Of a DNA stretch of 64,000 nt, positions 41,773-51,672 are shown piece after piece. Every line of letters begins with the position of its first letter. Position 1 is the first letter of the stretch. The stretch spans positions 186,001 through 250,000 of the forward strand of contig NCHA01000005.1 of assembly GCA_002257025.1 (NCBI GenBank). The letters run 5' to 3'. The notes under the pieces were generated by a model. That model was given only the letters and a program-made list of their open reading frames with translations. It made no database searches and was not told where the DNA came from. Origin of the DNA: Sphingobacteriales bacterium 16-39-50 (GTDB lineage Bacteria > Bacteroidota > Bacteroidia > Sphingobacteriales > Sphingobacteriaceae). The position numbers were made by a program, and so were the translations under genes.

Positions 41773-44700
41773 TTAATTCTTAGCTCTGATCGTTCCCAAT
41801 CCATCGGGAAGCGAGTTTAGGTATGCCATCAGATCTGATAGTTCTTCTGATGTTAATTGTTTATCAAGCCCAGGTGGCATCATCGATACACTCATCGGTT
41901 CGATTCCTGTAATTTCAGCACGCTGAACCCGCACGATAATTCCAGGGCCGATTTCAACTGTAATTGCATCCGGAAATTGTTCCTTAATCACACCGACATG
42001 GGTGGTTGATTTTGTAATCACCTTACTTGTTTCATACTCCCTGGCAAAGCTTGCCCCGGGATACAAAATAGCCTCAAGTATGTCATGACTTGAACGGATC
42101 TGTCCAATATTTGTCAGATCTGGTCCGAATTTTCCACCTTTATTAGCTACCGCATGGCATGTAGAACAGATTCCTTTCCCGAAGAAAAGCTTAGCGCCTT
42201 GTGCTACATCACCCCTTGTTAAACGGGCCTCTACAGCATGAAGTTCTGTGAGCCTGGCAGCATTCCGTTCAGTTAAGGCAGCAATCAAAGGTTCGGCAGA
42301 AGTTTTGATTGTTTGGGGATATTTATTGAGTAAGGACTTCAAATCCTGCTCTGAAAGATTGTCTAATCGATCTGCTGAACTGCCCAGGGCAGCCACAAGT
42401 GCCGCTCCGACCTCTTCGTTTTTTCCTGCTCCAAAAGCAGATACCAGATTTGGCAAAAGGAAAACATCTGCTTTAGCAACCTGTTCTTTAGCCAATTTTA
42501 TAAGCTGATTATCACTTAATTTAGCTTTAGCAAGCAAACGGGCAGCCATTTGCCGGATCGGCGATTCACTTTTACTATCTAAATAACTGATTACCATTTG
42601 AAAATCCTGATCTGTAAGATTCGGCTCAGAAAGCAGTTTTGAGCTCAGGGCTTTCAGTCGGAAATCAGGTGATGTTCCCGGATTCTGAACAATCATTTTC
42701 AATTGCTCATTCAAGACCTTAATTCCTCTTGATTCAATGAGTCCGAGGATTTGTGATTTAATTTCTACACTTCCGCTATTCAGTAATTTCCCCAATTGCT
42801 GAACCCAGATAGCAGGAATTTCCTTTACCGGGGAGTGAGTTATAACGTCAATTAATAAAGCCTGCCTTGCAGCCGGTGTTGCCTGATCTCCGAGTTGCTC
42901 AGCCAAAAACTGTTGTAAAGGCTTGTTTTCACTGAAGGTAATCATCAGGTCGCGCACTGCTGTAATATCAGCTTCAGAAAGATTTGTGGCAGCCAAACGG
43001 CTTTTAAGGAAGTTGATCACAATATCCGACCATTCAGGACGGTGGGAAGCAACCCAAATTCCGGTTTTTCGGGATTCAGGATCGCTACTATTTAAAAATG
43101 GAACCAGGTGCTCCTTGCTTAAAACAGAGCCATCCATTTGATCAAGCGCGATAAGTGCCGATTTTCTCACACTTGAAGAAGGGCTCTTTAATGCAGCGAT
43201 TAAAGGTGCAGTACTCCTGAGGGTTATCAGAGAATAGATGATAGCATGGTCTACAAAACGATCTTTATTTGTTGCAGCCGCATTTAAAAGAGCGCTAACA
43301 GCACGCTGATCTCCAATCTGCCCCAGAGCTGTTGCGGCCTGCCGGCGAACGGAAGGTTTGTCTTTCTGCACCAGCTCAATCAGTTTATCTATTGAAGCTT
43401 TGTCTTTTGCAAGCCCCATTACACGGGCTGCAGAAGTTCTCACAACCATGCTGGCATCGTTCAGACCTAAGCGCGCTTCTTTTATCGCATTAGTTGTGCC
43501 AATCCGGTAAAGTGCAAATACACCGGCAGCACGAATCTCTTCATTTTCTGAGCGAAACAAGGTATTTTTTATTGGTAAAACTGCAGCTTCACCTTTTTCA
43601 ACCAGACCTTCAATCACATTGTCGCGGACAGCCAGACGCGGGTCTTTGATTGTAGCTGCCAAAGTCTGAACAGGCATAGATTTGAGGTTCAGTTTCTTTC
43701 CCCATGGATCAGCAATTTTTGCTGTTCCATTTCTTCTGATCCGGTATATACCGCCATTTACATCCATTTTAGCCACTCTCGACAATGGACATCCCAATAT
43801 GAACCAGCCTCCGGTATTTAGTACCAGCATACTTCCGTCAGCATCCTCAAGCACATCGGTAAGATGAATATCCTGAACTGTTGAAGTTATAAATGGCTCA
43901 TCTACAGTTTTATATGAAGCCCCTTCAGCACTTACCTGATGACGCATAATACGTCCGGTATTAAATTCAGCGCTAAAGATATTGGTGCTATATTCTTTGC
44001 CCAATGCAGATCCACGGTAACGCATTAAACCGGATGGAGCCACCCTTGCCATTTTAGTCATTACAGGCATCAGATCCCCGGTCATTTTGAATTTATCCTG
44101 TTGGATAACGGGTCCCGATTTTGGGAATACCCCACCTTCAACCCAATGCATCAATGCATCTCTCATTCCACCTTCCGGATTCACGAAATAAGTCATCGTG
44201 CCTACCGTTTCACCCGAAGGCATGAATGCCAGTTCGATCGCATTATCATAACCACCGCCAGCCATAGATTCCAATCCCGAACCGTCAGGCCTGCATCTCC
44301 AGATCCTTGCAGAACCTCCTTTAAGATTCTGACCTTCTTTAGTTGTAATATCAAATCCCCGCCTGGCATCAGTGAGGTACAACCATCCATCCGGACCCAT
44401 AAACGGTCCGCCCAGTAAAGCGGCATTGGAATTTAGTACCCAACCGGTAAGGATTACTTCCCGTTTATCAGCTACCCCATCATTATTGGTATCTGTAAGG
44501 CGGATCAAATCGGGGGAAGAGCTTACATAAAGACTGCCTTTATAGAATACCCCACCTTTTGGAAAGGTAAGGGAATCAGCAAAAATCTTGCTCTTATCAA
44601 AAATTCCATCACCATCCGAATCCTCCAGAAGGCGGATATGATATGGAGGTTTTTTCAGCATATCGCCACTGCTAGGTGAACTGCCATCCGATTCGAAAAC

Positions 44701-44928
44701 AAAAAGCCTGCCCTGACCATCGAAAGATGCAAACATTGGGTAAGAAAGCATAGAAGGATCAACCGCACGCTCGATTGAAAAACCTTCCGGCACTTTTAAT
44801 CCATCTAATTCTGTTGCAATAATTGTCTTTTCTTTACTGGCAATAAAAAACAAAACAGTACAGCAAACTATAATAAAACCTATTGTGCTTTTGTATTTGT
44901 TTTTCAAGCTTAATGAAAAATAGTTCAT
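41773..44928 (-). CDS. PVC-type membrane-bound dehydrogenase with HEAT repeats and cytochrome c domain
   Basis: A 1051-residue protein. In order it has a signal anchor (about 12-30), a six-bladed propeller dehydrogenase domain (about 43-400) starting VPEGFSIERAVD, and HEAT-like repeats (about 425-760, for example PSVRRQAATALGQIGDQRAV). A C-terminal haem c domain carries CSTCH followed by GPDLTNIG, with Met ligand candidates near SMMPPG. It should oxidise a substrate in the periplasm and pass electrons through haem c. It is a paralog of the protein at 48405. This architecture is named after Planctomycetes/Verrucomicrobia but is also found in Bacteroidota. Confidence 0.9.
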   Translation of the reverse strand: MNYFSLSLKNKYKSTIGFIIVCCTVLFFIASKEKTIIATELDGLKVPEGFSIERAVDPSMLSYPMFASFDGQGRLFVFESDGSSPSSGDMLKKPPYHIRLLEDSDGDGIFDKSKIFADSLTFPKGGVFYKGSLYVSSSPDLIRLTDTNNDGVADKREVILTGWVLNSNAALLGGPFMGPDGWLYLTDARRGFDITTKEGQNLKGGSARIWRCRPDGSGLESMAGGGYDNAIELAFMPSGETVGTMTYFVNPEGGMRDALMHWVEGGVFPKSGPVIQQDKFKMTGDLMPVMTKMARVAPSGLMRYRGSALGKEYSTNIFSAEFNTGRIMRHQVSAEGASYKTVDEPFITSTVQDIHLTDVLEDADGSMLVLNTGGWFILGCPLSRVAKMDVNGGIYRIRRNGTAKIADPWGKKLNLKSMPVQTLAATIKDPRLAVRDNVIEGLVEKGEAAVLPIKNTLFRSENEEIRAAGVFALYRIGTTNAIKEARLGLNDASMVVRTSAARVMGLAKDKASIDKLIELVQKDKPSVRRQAATALGQIGDQRAVSALLNAAATNKDRFVDHAIIYSLITLRSTAPLIAALKSPSSSVRKSALIALDQMDGSVLSKEHLVPFLNSSDPESRKTGIWVASHRPEWSDIVINFLKSRLAATNLSEADITAVRDLMITFSENKPLQQFLAEQLGDQATPAARQALLIDVITHSPVKEIPAIWVQQLGKLLNSGSVEIKSQILGLIESRGIKVLNEQLKMIVQNPGTSPDFRLKALSSKLLSEPNLTDQDFQMVISYLDSKSESPIRQMAARLLAKAKLSDNQLIKLAKEQVAKADVFLLPNLVSAFGAGKNEEVGAALVAALGSSADRLDNLSEQDLKSLLNKYPQTIKTSAEPLIAALTERNAARLTELHAVEARLTRGDVAQGAKLFFGKGICSTCHAVANKGGKFGPDLTNIGQIRSSHDILEAILYPGASFAREYETSKVITKSTTHVGVIKEQFPDAITVEIGPGIIVRVQRAEITGIEPMSVSMMPPGLDKQLTSEELSDLMAYLNSLPDGLGTIRAKN

Positions 44929-45005
44929 GGGTAATTGTTAAATAAAAAATAAATAATCTCTGATGTAATTGTTGTATTATACAATCTTATGACCTTTGAG
45001 AAAGT

Positions 45006-46601
45006 TTAAATCCCGCATCGTTTTAAAAAATTGGCAGTAATTTTCTGTACCCGCTCGTCAGCACCATGCGGACGGCCAAAGTGGGAATTTGGAGTAATTA
45101 TTCCAGGGGGAACCGCAAGTCCAAATGACCAATAAATCGTTGCTGCATTAAAAACCCAGTTACCCTTTGGTCCGGGATATACAGTTGCAGTATAATGTGA
45201 TTTCTGTTCTGCCCCATTCGTTGTAGTCCCTTCAGCAACAACCTCTAAACCAGGAATTTTCGCCGGATCACCATGATGTTCCCAACCTACAAGTCCGGGT
45301 ATTCGATCGCCCTTACGCATTCCTGTACCTTCAAAAATCCAGTGATCGGGTTTTGTGACAATCCAATCCGCAGAACCATTAAAAGGATACACTGTTCTCG
45401 CGCCGATCAGGGTATTTTCGTTTGGCCAGTCATCTTTTGCAAAAGGCCCCATAATCCCAAGCTTCTTTTCGGCTTCAGAAAAACCACCGAAACGCCCGAT
45501 GCGTTGAAGTGTCCGGTAAAGAGCTCCCGATGCATCGGGTTTCAAAGGTAAACGTCCAACACCGGCCTTACTCAAGCCGGAAGCCGGATCGAGGTTTGCG
45601 GTATCGACATCTACTTCAGGTTTAAGATCAATAACCCACATCAATGCATTTCCTGATAAAAATGCTGCATTAAGTCCCCGATCAACTGCCTTTTTAACAT
45701 TTTCAAACATTTGAAGGGTCCAGTATTCATCATGTCCCACAGAAAGGAAACACTTCACACGGTCAAGCCCTGAGGGATCTGTATGTGTGTCAATATTGGA
45801 GCAATAGGTAACGTCATAGCCCTGCTGTTCGAGCCAGAAACATAATGAATATTCCCATAGCAAAAACTCTCCAGATCCCTGAGACAAGGGCTGGTCTACT
45901 ACCTGAGGATATTTTGCATAAGGACGGTTATAACTTACCCATGTTCTGCCACTAAGCGATTGCTGAGGTGGGTCACTATCATAGAGTGAAAAGGTATCGG
46001 GCCATTTGTTGTAGGCCTGCCAGGTATTATCACTGGTTTGAAACATTACATCTGCCTTTCGGTCATCCCGAACTATGAAAATGATATAGCTCTCATAGCG
46101 ATGGGTTGAGCAGGATAATTTGCCCAGATATACGCCACTGAGCCAGTCCTGGGGGATCTTGAAAGATGTTGCACTTTCCCATTCACATTGCCTTAAACGA
46201 TTTTCAGCAATTGGTGGTACAATCTGGGGACTAACAGGAAAAGGTCCCAATTTTTTTACAAAACGGCCACCTTTACCGCCATAATAGCCCATTCTATAGA
46301 TATCAATACTTATATCAGTTTGGGAGGCGGCATTTAAGAATATATCAAGAGATTCTCCTGAGCGCACACTTGTTTTTGAGCAGTAACCTTCGATTTGCTT
46401 AGAGCGAAACTGCTCTGATTTAATAAAAGTAAGTTGCCAGTCTGTGGTGCCCGGTTTTTTATTCTCGGCTACTATCAGTCCGCTTCTTTGCTGATCTGCA
46501 TTCGAAAAACCAGATAATGGCAGGAGTGCAGCCGCCAATCCTGCATGTGCGGCTCCTTTAAGAACATCCCGGCGACTTATTTTATTCTTTGACTTCTTCA
46601 T
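45006..46601 (-). CDS. N,N-dimethylformamidase beta-subunit-like protein with Tat-type signal, copy 2
   Basis: A 531-residue exported protein. SRRDVLKGAAHAGLAAALL is a twin-arginine-like signal. The body has GYCSKTSVRSGESLDIFL (beta-sandwich), then IDIYRMGYYGGKGGR, SDNTWQAYNKWP, FLSVGHDEYWT and FLSGNALMWV. These motifs are shared with the large subunit of N,N-dimethylformamidase, an iron-dependent amidase whose fold combines jelly-roll and glutamine-amidotransferase-like parts. Substrate here is unknown; hydrolysis of an amide fits the neighbouring ceramidase-like genes. It is a paralog of the protein at 46682, from which it is 80 bp downstream. Confidence 0.8.
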   Translation of the reverse strand: MKKSKNKISRRDVLKGAAHAGLAAALLPLSGFSNADQQRSGLIVAENKKPGTTDWQLTFIKSEQFRSKQIEGYCSKTSVRSGESLDIFLNAASQTDISIDIYRMGYYGGKGGRFVKKLGPFPVSPQIVPPIAENRLRQCEWESATSFKIPQDWLSGVYLGKLSCSTHRYESYIIFIVRDDRKADVMFQTSDNTWQAYNKWPDTFSLYDSDPPQQSLSGRTWVSYNRPYAKYPQVVDQPLSQGSGEFLLWEYSLCFWLEQQGYDVTYCSNIDTHTDPSGLDRVKCFLSVGHDEYWTLQMFENVKKAVDRGLNAAFLSGNALMWVIDLKPEVDVDTANLDPASGLSKAGVGRLPLKPDASGALYRTLQRIGRFGGFSEAEKKLGIMGPFAKDDWPNENTLIGARTVYPFNGSADWIVTKPDHWIFEGTGMRKGDRIPGLVGWEHHGDPAKIPGLEVVAEGTTTNGAEQKSHYTATVYPGPKGNWVFNAATIYWSFGLAVPPGIITPNSHFGRPHGADERVQKITANFLKRCGI

Positions 46602-46681
46602 TCTATCTATAATGCAAGATCATAATTGAAAAACACATATTGGTATTCCTTTTCAAATAATTTAATGGGGAGGTCAATGAT

Positions 46682-48220
46682 TTATAAAGCTCCCGATTTG
46701 CGCAGTAAATTATGCATAATTTGCTGCACCCGCTTATCTGGTCCATGCGGACGGCTCCAGTGCGACCATGGCAAAGTATGCCCCGGTGGCATGCCCAGAG
46801 CCTGTGCCCAGAAAATCGTGGAGGCACTAAACACAATATTTCCTTTGGGGGCAGTATAAATGGTCGATGCCCATCGCTGAGGTTTAACTCCGCCACTCCA
46901 TGCAGTACCTTCAGCCACGATCTCAAGTCCCGGAATTGGAGCAGGTTCTCCCATATATTCCCAGCCGATAAGCCCGGGAATACGATCCCCCTTTTTAATT
47001 CCTGTATCCTTGAACATCCAGTGTTCAGGTTTCGTGATGATCCAGTCGCCACCACCAGTAATTGGATCTATATTTCGAACTCCCATTAGGAAGCCTTCAT
47101 CAGGACCCCGCTCAGGAAATGGCCCGTTCAGATTCTCCCGATCAATGGCATATTTATTTTGAGCTCCATAAGGACCTCCCCTGAAAATTATCCGGTTTTC
47201 CCGTCCATCACTACTTGCCCGGAATGGCGTAACCCAGCAGACTGAATTTCCTGATAAAAACAACAGATTAACACCCTCATCCCGCATCTTTACGACACTG
47301 TTATACTGACGAATGTCCCAATACTCATCATGCCCCACACTGATAAAAGATTTACACTTTAGCCCGCGTTCAGGGGAAATCATATCGCTGTTTGAACAAT
47401 AACTTACATCATATCCATGTTCTTCAAGAAAATATGATAATGGCTGCTCGAGTGAAAGAAATTCACCCGAACCAAAGGAGAGTGGGTCATTTACGACACC
47501 GGTATATTGTGATTGCCGTCCATAGGGACGATCAAAGCTGACATCAGCCCAGGGGCCTTCAACACCTTTAGGATGTGTATAAACCGAATAGTTATTTGGC
47601 CATCTGTTATATGCCTGCCAGGTATTATCAGAACACTGAAAGAGCACGTCAGCAGGACGGTCATCACGGACTATAAAAATGATATAACTTTGCCAGTAAG
47701 GAACATTCTCATCACCGGGTAAAGTTGTCAAACGACCCAGATAAACCCCACTCAACCAATCATCCGGAATGGTAATGGTAATACAGGGCTTCCATTTACA
47801 TTCATGAAGACTTTTGAGTCCGGGTTTAGGCACAGGCTGTGAATAACCATCAAATGGCCCTAGTTTCTTCATCAAGCGGGCACCGCATCCCCCATAATAG
47901 CCGGTACGGAAGATTTCAATCTCGAATTTCACCTTCTGATCCGTTGAAACCATTATATCAAGGGATTCTCCGGCTTTCAGGCTTTGTTTAGAACAATACC
48001 CTTCAATAGAAGGGCAACGCTGACCATCCCTATCAGGACGCACACGGGTTAGCTGCCAGTCTGTTGAACCCGGTTTTTTGTTCTCAGCCTCAATCAAGCC
48101 TCTCTTTTGCTGATTTACATCAGTAAAGCCTGATAATGGCACAAGCGCGGCTGCTAATCCTGTCCGGGCAGCATCAATGATCAATTTCCGTCTCGATATA
48201 TGATTAGTATGTTTCTTCAT
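46682..48220 (-). CDS. N,N-dimethylformamidase beta-subunit-like protein with Tat-type signal, copy 1
   Basis: A 512-residue paralog of the protein at 45006. The signal SRRKLIIDAARTGLAAALV keeps the twin arginines but is otherwise weaker than the neighbour's. Shared motifs include GYCSKQSLKAGESLDIMV, FRTGYYGGCGARLM, SDNTWQAYNRWP, ISVGHDEYWDI and FLSGNSVCWV. The C-terminal part ends with the family's RPHGPDKRVQQIMHN. Same-strand duplication and conserved motifs suggest both copies work on related substrates. No small (alpha) subunit like that of the true dimethylformamidase is seen nearby, so the enzyme is not a classical DMFase. Confidence 0.8.
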   Translation of the reverse strand: MKKHTNHISRRKLIIDAARTGLAAALVPLSGFTDVNQQKRGLIEAENKKPGSTDWQLTRVRPDRDGQRCPSIEGYCSKQSLKAGESLDIMVSTDQKVKFEIEIFRTGYYGGCGARLMKKLGPFDGYSQPVPKPGLKSLHECKWKPCITITIPDDWLSGVYLGRLTTLPGDENVPYWQSYIIFIVRDDRPADVLFQCSDNTWQAYNRWPNNYSVYTHPKGVEGPWADVSFDRPYGRQSQYTGVVNDPLSFGSGEFLSLEQPLSYFLEEHGYDVSYCSNSDMISPERGLKCKSFISVGHDEYWDIRQYNSVVKMRDEGVNLLFLSGNSVCWVTPFRASSDGRENRIIFRGGPYGAQNKYAIDRENLNGPFPERGPDEGFLMGVRNIDPITGGGDWIITKPEHWMFKDTGIKKGDRIPGLIGWEYMGEPAPIPGLEIVAEGTAWSGGVKPQRWASTIYTAPKGNIVFSASTIFWAQALGMPPGHTLPWSHWSRPHGPDKRVQQIMHNLLRKSGAL

Positions 48221-48287
48221 TCTGCCAATTATTGGGGCACCATATAAATCATCCTATATAAAATTTACATCCAAACATTCTACCTTT

Positions 48288-48321
48288 CCCCTGATGAGCA
48301 GTTTATCGCTATCATCAGGGG
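48288..48321. terminator. Hairpin between the PVC-type gene and the DMFase-like gene
   Basis: CCCCTGATGA (48288-48297) and TCATCAGGGG (48312-48321) form a perfect 10-bp stem with a 14-nt loop, within the 184-bp gap downstream of the minus-strand PVC-type gene. No T run follows on the minus strand, so it may be an mRNA-stabilising or partial terminator structure. Confidence 0.45.
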
Positions 48322-48404
48322 AGGCAGATTTATTTAAAGGTTAAATTATGCTAATTTTATTAATCCAATATCCCAAAACATAGAAAAGACCTAAATTCAA
48401 TACC

Positions 48405-51380
48405 TTATGCACCACCTTTGAGGTAGGCAATCAACTTTGCCATTTCATCTTTACTAATGCTTTGCTCCAGTCCATCAGGCATAAGCGAAAGTCCGGAATT
48501 ACTGAGTGATGAAATATTTCTCCTGAGAATTGATTCATCAGTTCCAAAAGTTGTACGAAGTGTTAAACTATTCTCATTTTCTGAAACCAGCCATCCGGAA
48601 AATGATCGGCCATCGTTTGTACTGATGGATATTGATTGATATGCCGGTAATACTTCATAATTTGGAACCAGGATGTGAAGTAATAAAGCATCAGCAGGCT
48701 GATTCTTTACACCGGTCAGATCCGGGCCGACCTTGCCTCCCACGTTCTGATAGGTATGACATGCTGAACAGGCTTTCTGAAAAACTGCTTTTCCCATTTT
48801 AGCATCAACCTGTGCTGTGAGCGCTTTTTTATATTCCTGATATACCGTCATCCGGTCGCCTCCCTCAAGTTCCTTGAACAATATCTTTGCGCGGTCACTG
48901 ATCTGTGCATTTTTATCTGATATCAGTCGCATTCTGTCAGCAGATGACAATTCGGCTCCGCTTATTGTACCCTTTTCAATTGCCAGAAACAATTCATTGA
49001 TAAATGAGGGTTTTGATACTACGGCAGCCACTACTGCAGATTTTATTCTTGGGGTGTATGCCGACCATGCCTTTTTCTCTAATAAGATTGCAGCTCCGCG
49101 TGGGTCATCCAATCGCGCTAAAGCGGAAATAGCTTCCAGCAATAATTCAGGTGGAGTACTTGGAACCATCATTTTCTGAAGTGCAGAATGACTTCGTTCA
49201 AAGTCTGTATAGCCCAGTAAAGCAGTTGCCGATATTCTTAGTCTGGTACTTTCAGTCTGTTTTCCCGCTATATCAAGTGCTCTGTTAACAAAATTATCAA
49301 GTGCAGAAATATCAGAATCTGAAGCATTATTCCCCAGAATGGCATATAATAAACCTTTTGGAGATGTGCCAAACTCTTTTGCTCTGCCACTGATTCCCTC
49401 GGCTAAGCCAAGCATTGTAGCGATTCTCCATTCCGGATCAGCATTGGATGCCAAAACCTCCTGCAAAAGTGCACGACTGGCTTCAGCTGATGCACCATTC
49501 CCAAACAAACGCCCAAGATCTTTCATTACCGAAGCAAAAGCTACCGGTTCTGCATTTTTCTGATCCCTGAAAGCTGCTAGAAATTCGGACATACGTTTCT
49601 CGATACCACTTAATACTGCTGCACGAAACCACTTATCGGCCCCATCCCTTGCTGCTGATTTTGCTAATGCCTGTACAACCTGCGGCCCTTCCATCGAACC
49701 CAGAACAAGGGTGCTGTTATAACGAACACGAATAGCAGCATCATTTGAGGCAGCAACTGTTGATTGTACCAGTTCAGGATGTTTTTGTGACATATTCCCC
49801 GCCAATAAAACAGCCTGTTCACGCACTCCGGCTTCCTTATCTGCTAAAACCTTCTTTAAGGTGATTAAATCCAGGGATTCTAACGAGTTTAGCAACCAAA
49901 CGGCACGGGCACGACTTTCAGGAAAAACAGACTCAACAGCAATTTTCTTCAACAATGGAACTGCAGTCTTATCCTTACGCTCAAGTAATAGCCTGTGAGC
50001 AGTATTTCGTTCCCACTCCTCTCCGGAAGACAGATACGTGGTCAAAACTGCTGTTTTTGAGTTAGAGCTCAATCCTGTTGCAGCATTATATTTCTTTGGA
50101 ACAAAATCTTTCCGAAGGATCCGGTAAATTCTTCCATCGGTCTTTCCGCTTTCCCAATCCAAACCTGGCCTGGCCTCCTCAGGTATATAAGCGGGATGGT
50201 CAATAACCTTGCGATGCATATCAGCCAGGTATAGTCCACCTTCGGGTCCATGCTGAAGGGATACCGGACGGAACCATTCATCCGTCGAAGAGAGAAACTC
50301 TCTGCCCTCATAAGGTGTTTTGGATTTGAATGAGACTCCTTCTGGAGAAACAATCTGTCTTTGAATCAGGTTCTGGGCTGATTCACAGATAAAAATATTA
50401 CCCTTATGGGCAGATGTAAGTCCGCTGCCATTGAAAACCATCAATCCACTAGCGGCTGTAAAAGTCCCCGCATGCGAGCGGCCGATCAGTTTAGGGATAA
50501 AATCGGCACTGGTAACCGACCTGCTGACCGGATAAACAGTTGCTTCGGCTTCTACCTTTGAAACATTTTGTACGGTTTCATTGAAAAGAAGATTGGCATT
50601 CCGGCGAAGAAACCAGGGTTCCATAACAGAATGCATAATCGGATGCCTGTTTGAGCAACCGAATCGCCTTCCGTAAGCATCAAATGTCAATCCAAACTGG
50701 CTTTTTCCTCCTGTAACCTCAAACTCGAAAGTCTCCGGATTAAAGCGACCATCAGTCTGCTTAAATGATACCGCAGGGCGATCAGGATGCTCAGGTGAAG
50801 TCACGTTCCCTCCATTGAGTCCGGCAGTAACATATACCCAGCCATCTAAACCCATAGTAGGATGACTCATCCTGATCTGAGCGGTTTGAGTTGCAAAAAA
50901 CCCGGTAAGGACTACCTTCCTAATATCTGCAATCCCATCATTATCAGTATCTTTTAAATAATAAATATCCGGGGAACAGGTTACAAATACTCCCCCCTTC
51001 CATGGCATCAGGCCATTTGGATAGGTTAAACCCGTGGCAAATTCAGTACGTTTATCATAAACACCATCCCCATTGGTATCTTTCAAAAGTGCTACACGTC
51101 CGAGCGTGGTGGTAGAACCGCCTTCAACTGGATCAGGATAACCTCTGTCTTCAACAACATACATTTGACGATTTTCATCAAAAGCAAGCGCTACCGGATC
51201 GATAACAAGCGGTTCGGCGGCGATCAGGTCGATACGCATCCCGGGCTCAATCTGAAAACTATCCAAAGCCTTCTTTAGCCTCTCACTCCTTGGATCAGGT
51301 TGCAAGGCCGCTATGGTAACTGTTAGAACTACCAATAACAATCCAAAAATAAGGTATCGGGTAAAGTGAAATCTATTCAT
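48405..51380 (-). CDS. PVC-type dehydrogenase with HEAT repeats and cytochrome c domain, second copy
   Basis: A 991-residue protein with a signal anchor (about 8-26). Its propeller dehydrogenase domain (about 45-400) has IEPGMRIDLIAAEPLV, PNGLMPWKGGVFVT and DGWVYVTAGLNGG. A HEAT-repeat region (about 440-820) and a haem c domain with CSACH and GPDLTGV (about 855-990) follow. It is a paralog of the protein at 41773 but clearly diverged. It is probably exported and involved in periplasmic oxidation linked to the respiratory chain. It stands upstream of the two DMFase-like genes and downstream of the ceramidase-like/sulfatase group in the same orientation. Confidence 0.9.
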   Translation of the reverse strand: MNRFHFTRYLIFGLLLVVLTVTIAALQPDPRSERLKKALDSFQIEPGMRIDLIAAEPLVIDPVALAFDENRQMYVVEDRGYPDPVEGGSTTTLGRVALLKDTNGDGVYDKRTEFATGLTYPNGLMPWKGGVFVTCSPDIYYLKDTDNDGIADIRKVVLTGFFATQTAQIRMSHPTMGLDGWVYVTAGLNGGNVTSPEHPDRPAVSFKQTDGRFNPETFEFEVTGGKSQFGLTFDAYGRRFGCSNRHPIMHSVMEPWFLRRNANLLFNETVQNVSKVEAEATVYPVSRSVTSADFIPKLIGRSHAGTFTAASGLMVFNGSGLTSAHKGNIFICESAQNLIQRQIVSPEGVSFKSKTPYEGREFLSSTDEWFRPVSLQHGPEGGLYLADMHRKVIDHPAYIPEEARPGLDWESGKTDGRIYRILRKDFVPKKYNAATGLSSNSKTAVLTTYLSSGEEWERNTAHRLLLERKDKTAVPLLKKIAVESVFPESRARAVWLLNSLESLDLITLKKVLADKEAGVREQAVLLAGNMSQKHPELVQSTVAASNDAAIRVRYNSTLVLGSMEGPQVVQALAKSAARDGADKWFRAAVLSGIEKRMSEFLAAFRDQKNAEPVAFASVMKDLGRLFGNGASAEASRALLQEVLASNADPEWRIATMLGLAEGISGRAKEFGTSPKGLLYAILGNNASDSDISALDNFVNRALDIAGKQTESTRLRISATALLGYTDFERSHSALQKMMVPSTPPELLLEAISALARLDDPRGAAILLEKKAWSAYTPRIKSAVVAAVVSKPSFINELFLAIEKGTISGAELSSADRMRLISDKNAQISDRAKILFKELEGGDRMTVYQEYKKALTAQVDAKMGKAVFQKACSACHTYQNVGGKVGPDLTGVKNQPADALLLHILVPNYEVLPAYQSISISTNDGRSFSGWLVSENENSLTLRTTFGTDESILRRNISSLSNSGLSLMPDGLEQSISKDEMAKLIAYLKGGA

Positions 51381-51672
51381 TGTATTTTATATAAAATTCT
51401 TGAAGATAAATGTGCTAATCAAATATAATTTCTTGTGCAATAGCATTATGGTACTTTTCTTGAGATGTAATATACTATTTTATGAGAAGGGAGATGTGAG
51501 ATATGAGTTACATACTCTACTCCTTACCCGATTGCTATCGGGTCCCTATTTCCTATTTCCTCGACTCGATTCCTGGTTCCTTGCTCATGCTCATAAAATG
51601 TCTTTATTCCTTGTTCTTTGCTCCTTATTCATGCTTCCCTGTCTTGGTTCCTGGCTCTTGGTTCTTGATTCA
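51381..51672. repeat. Repeat-rich intergenic region with CCCGAT-type palindrome
   Basis: ACCCGATTGCTATCGGGT at 51528-51545 is another member of the dispersed palindrome family. It is followed by pyrimidine-rich near-repeats built from GTTCCT, TTCCTGG and TTATTCCTT words up to about 51670. No gene is supported, although plus-strand frames run through it. Confidence 0.6.

Noticed and set aside
46603..47055. 150-codon minus-strand frame inside the DMFase-like gene region
   Set aside because: It is an alternative frame over the 3' part of a clearly coding gene with conserved motifs.
41773..51380. Recent transfer of the PVC-type genes from Planctomycetes
   Set aside because: The family name suggests it, but these architectures are also common in Bacteroidota and no compositional break is visible by eye.
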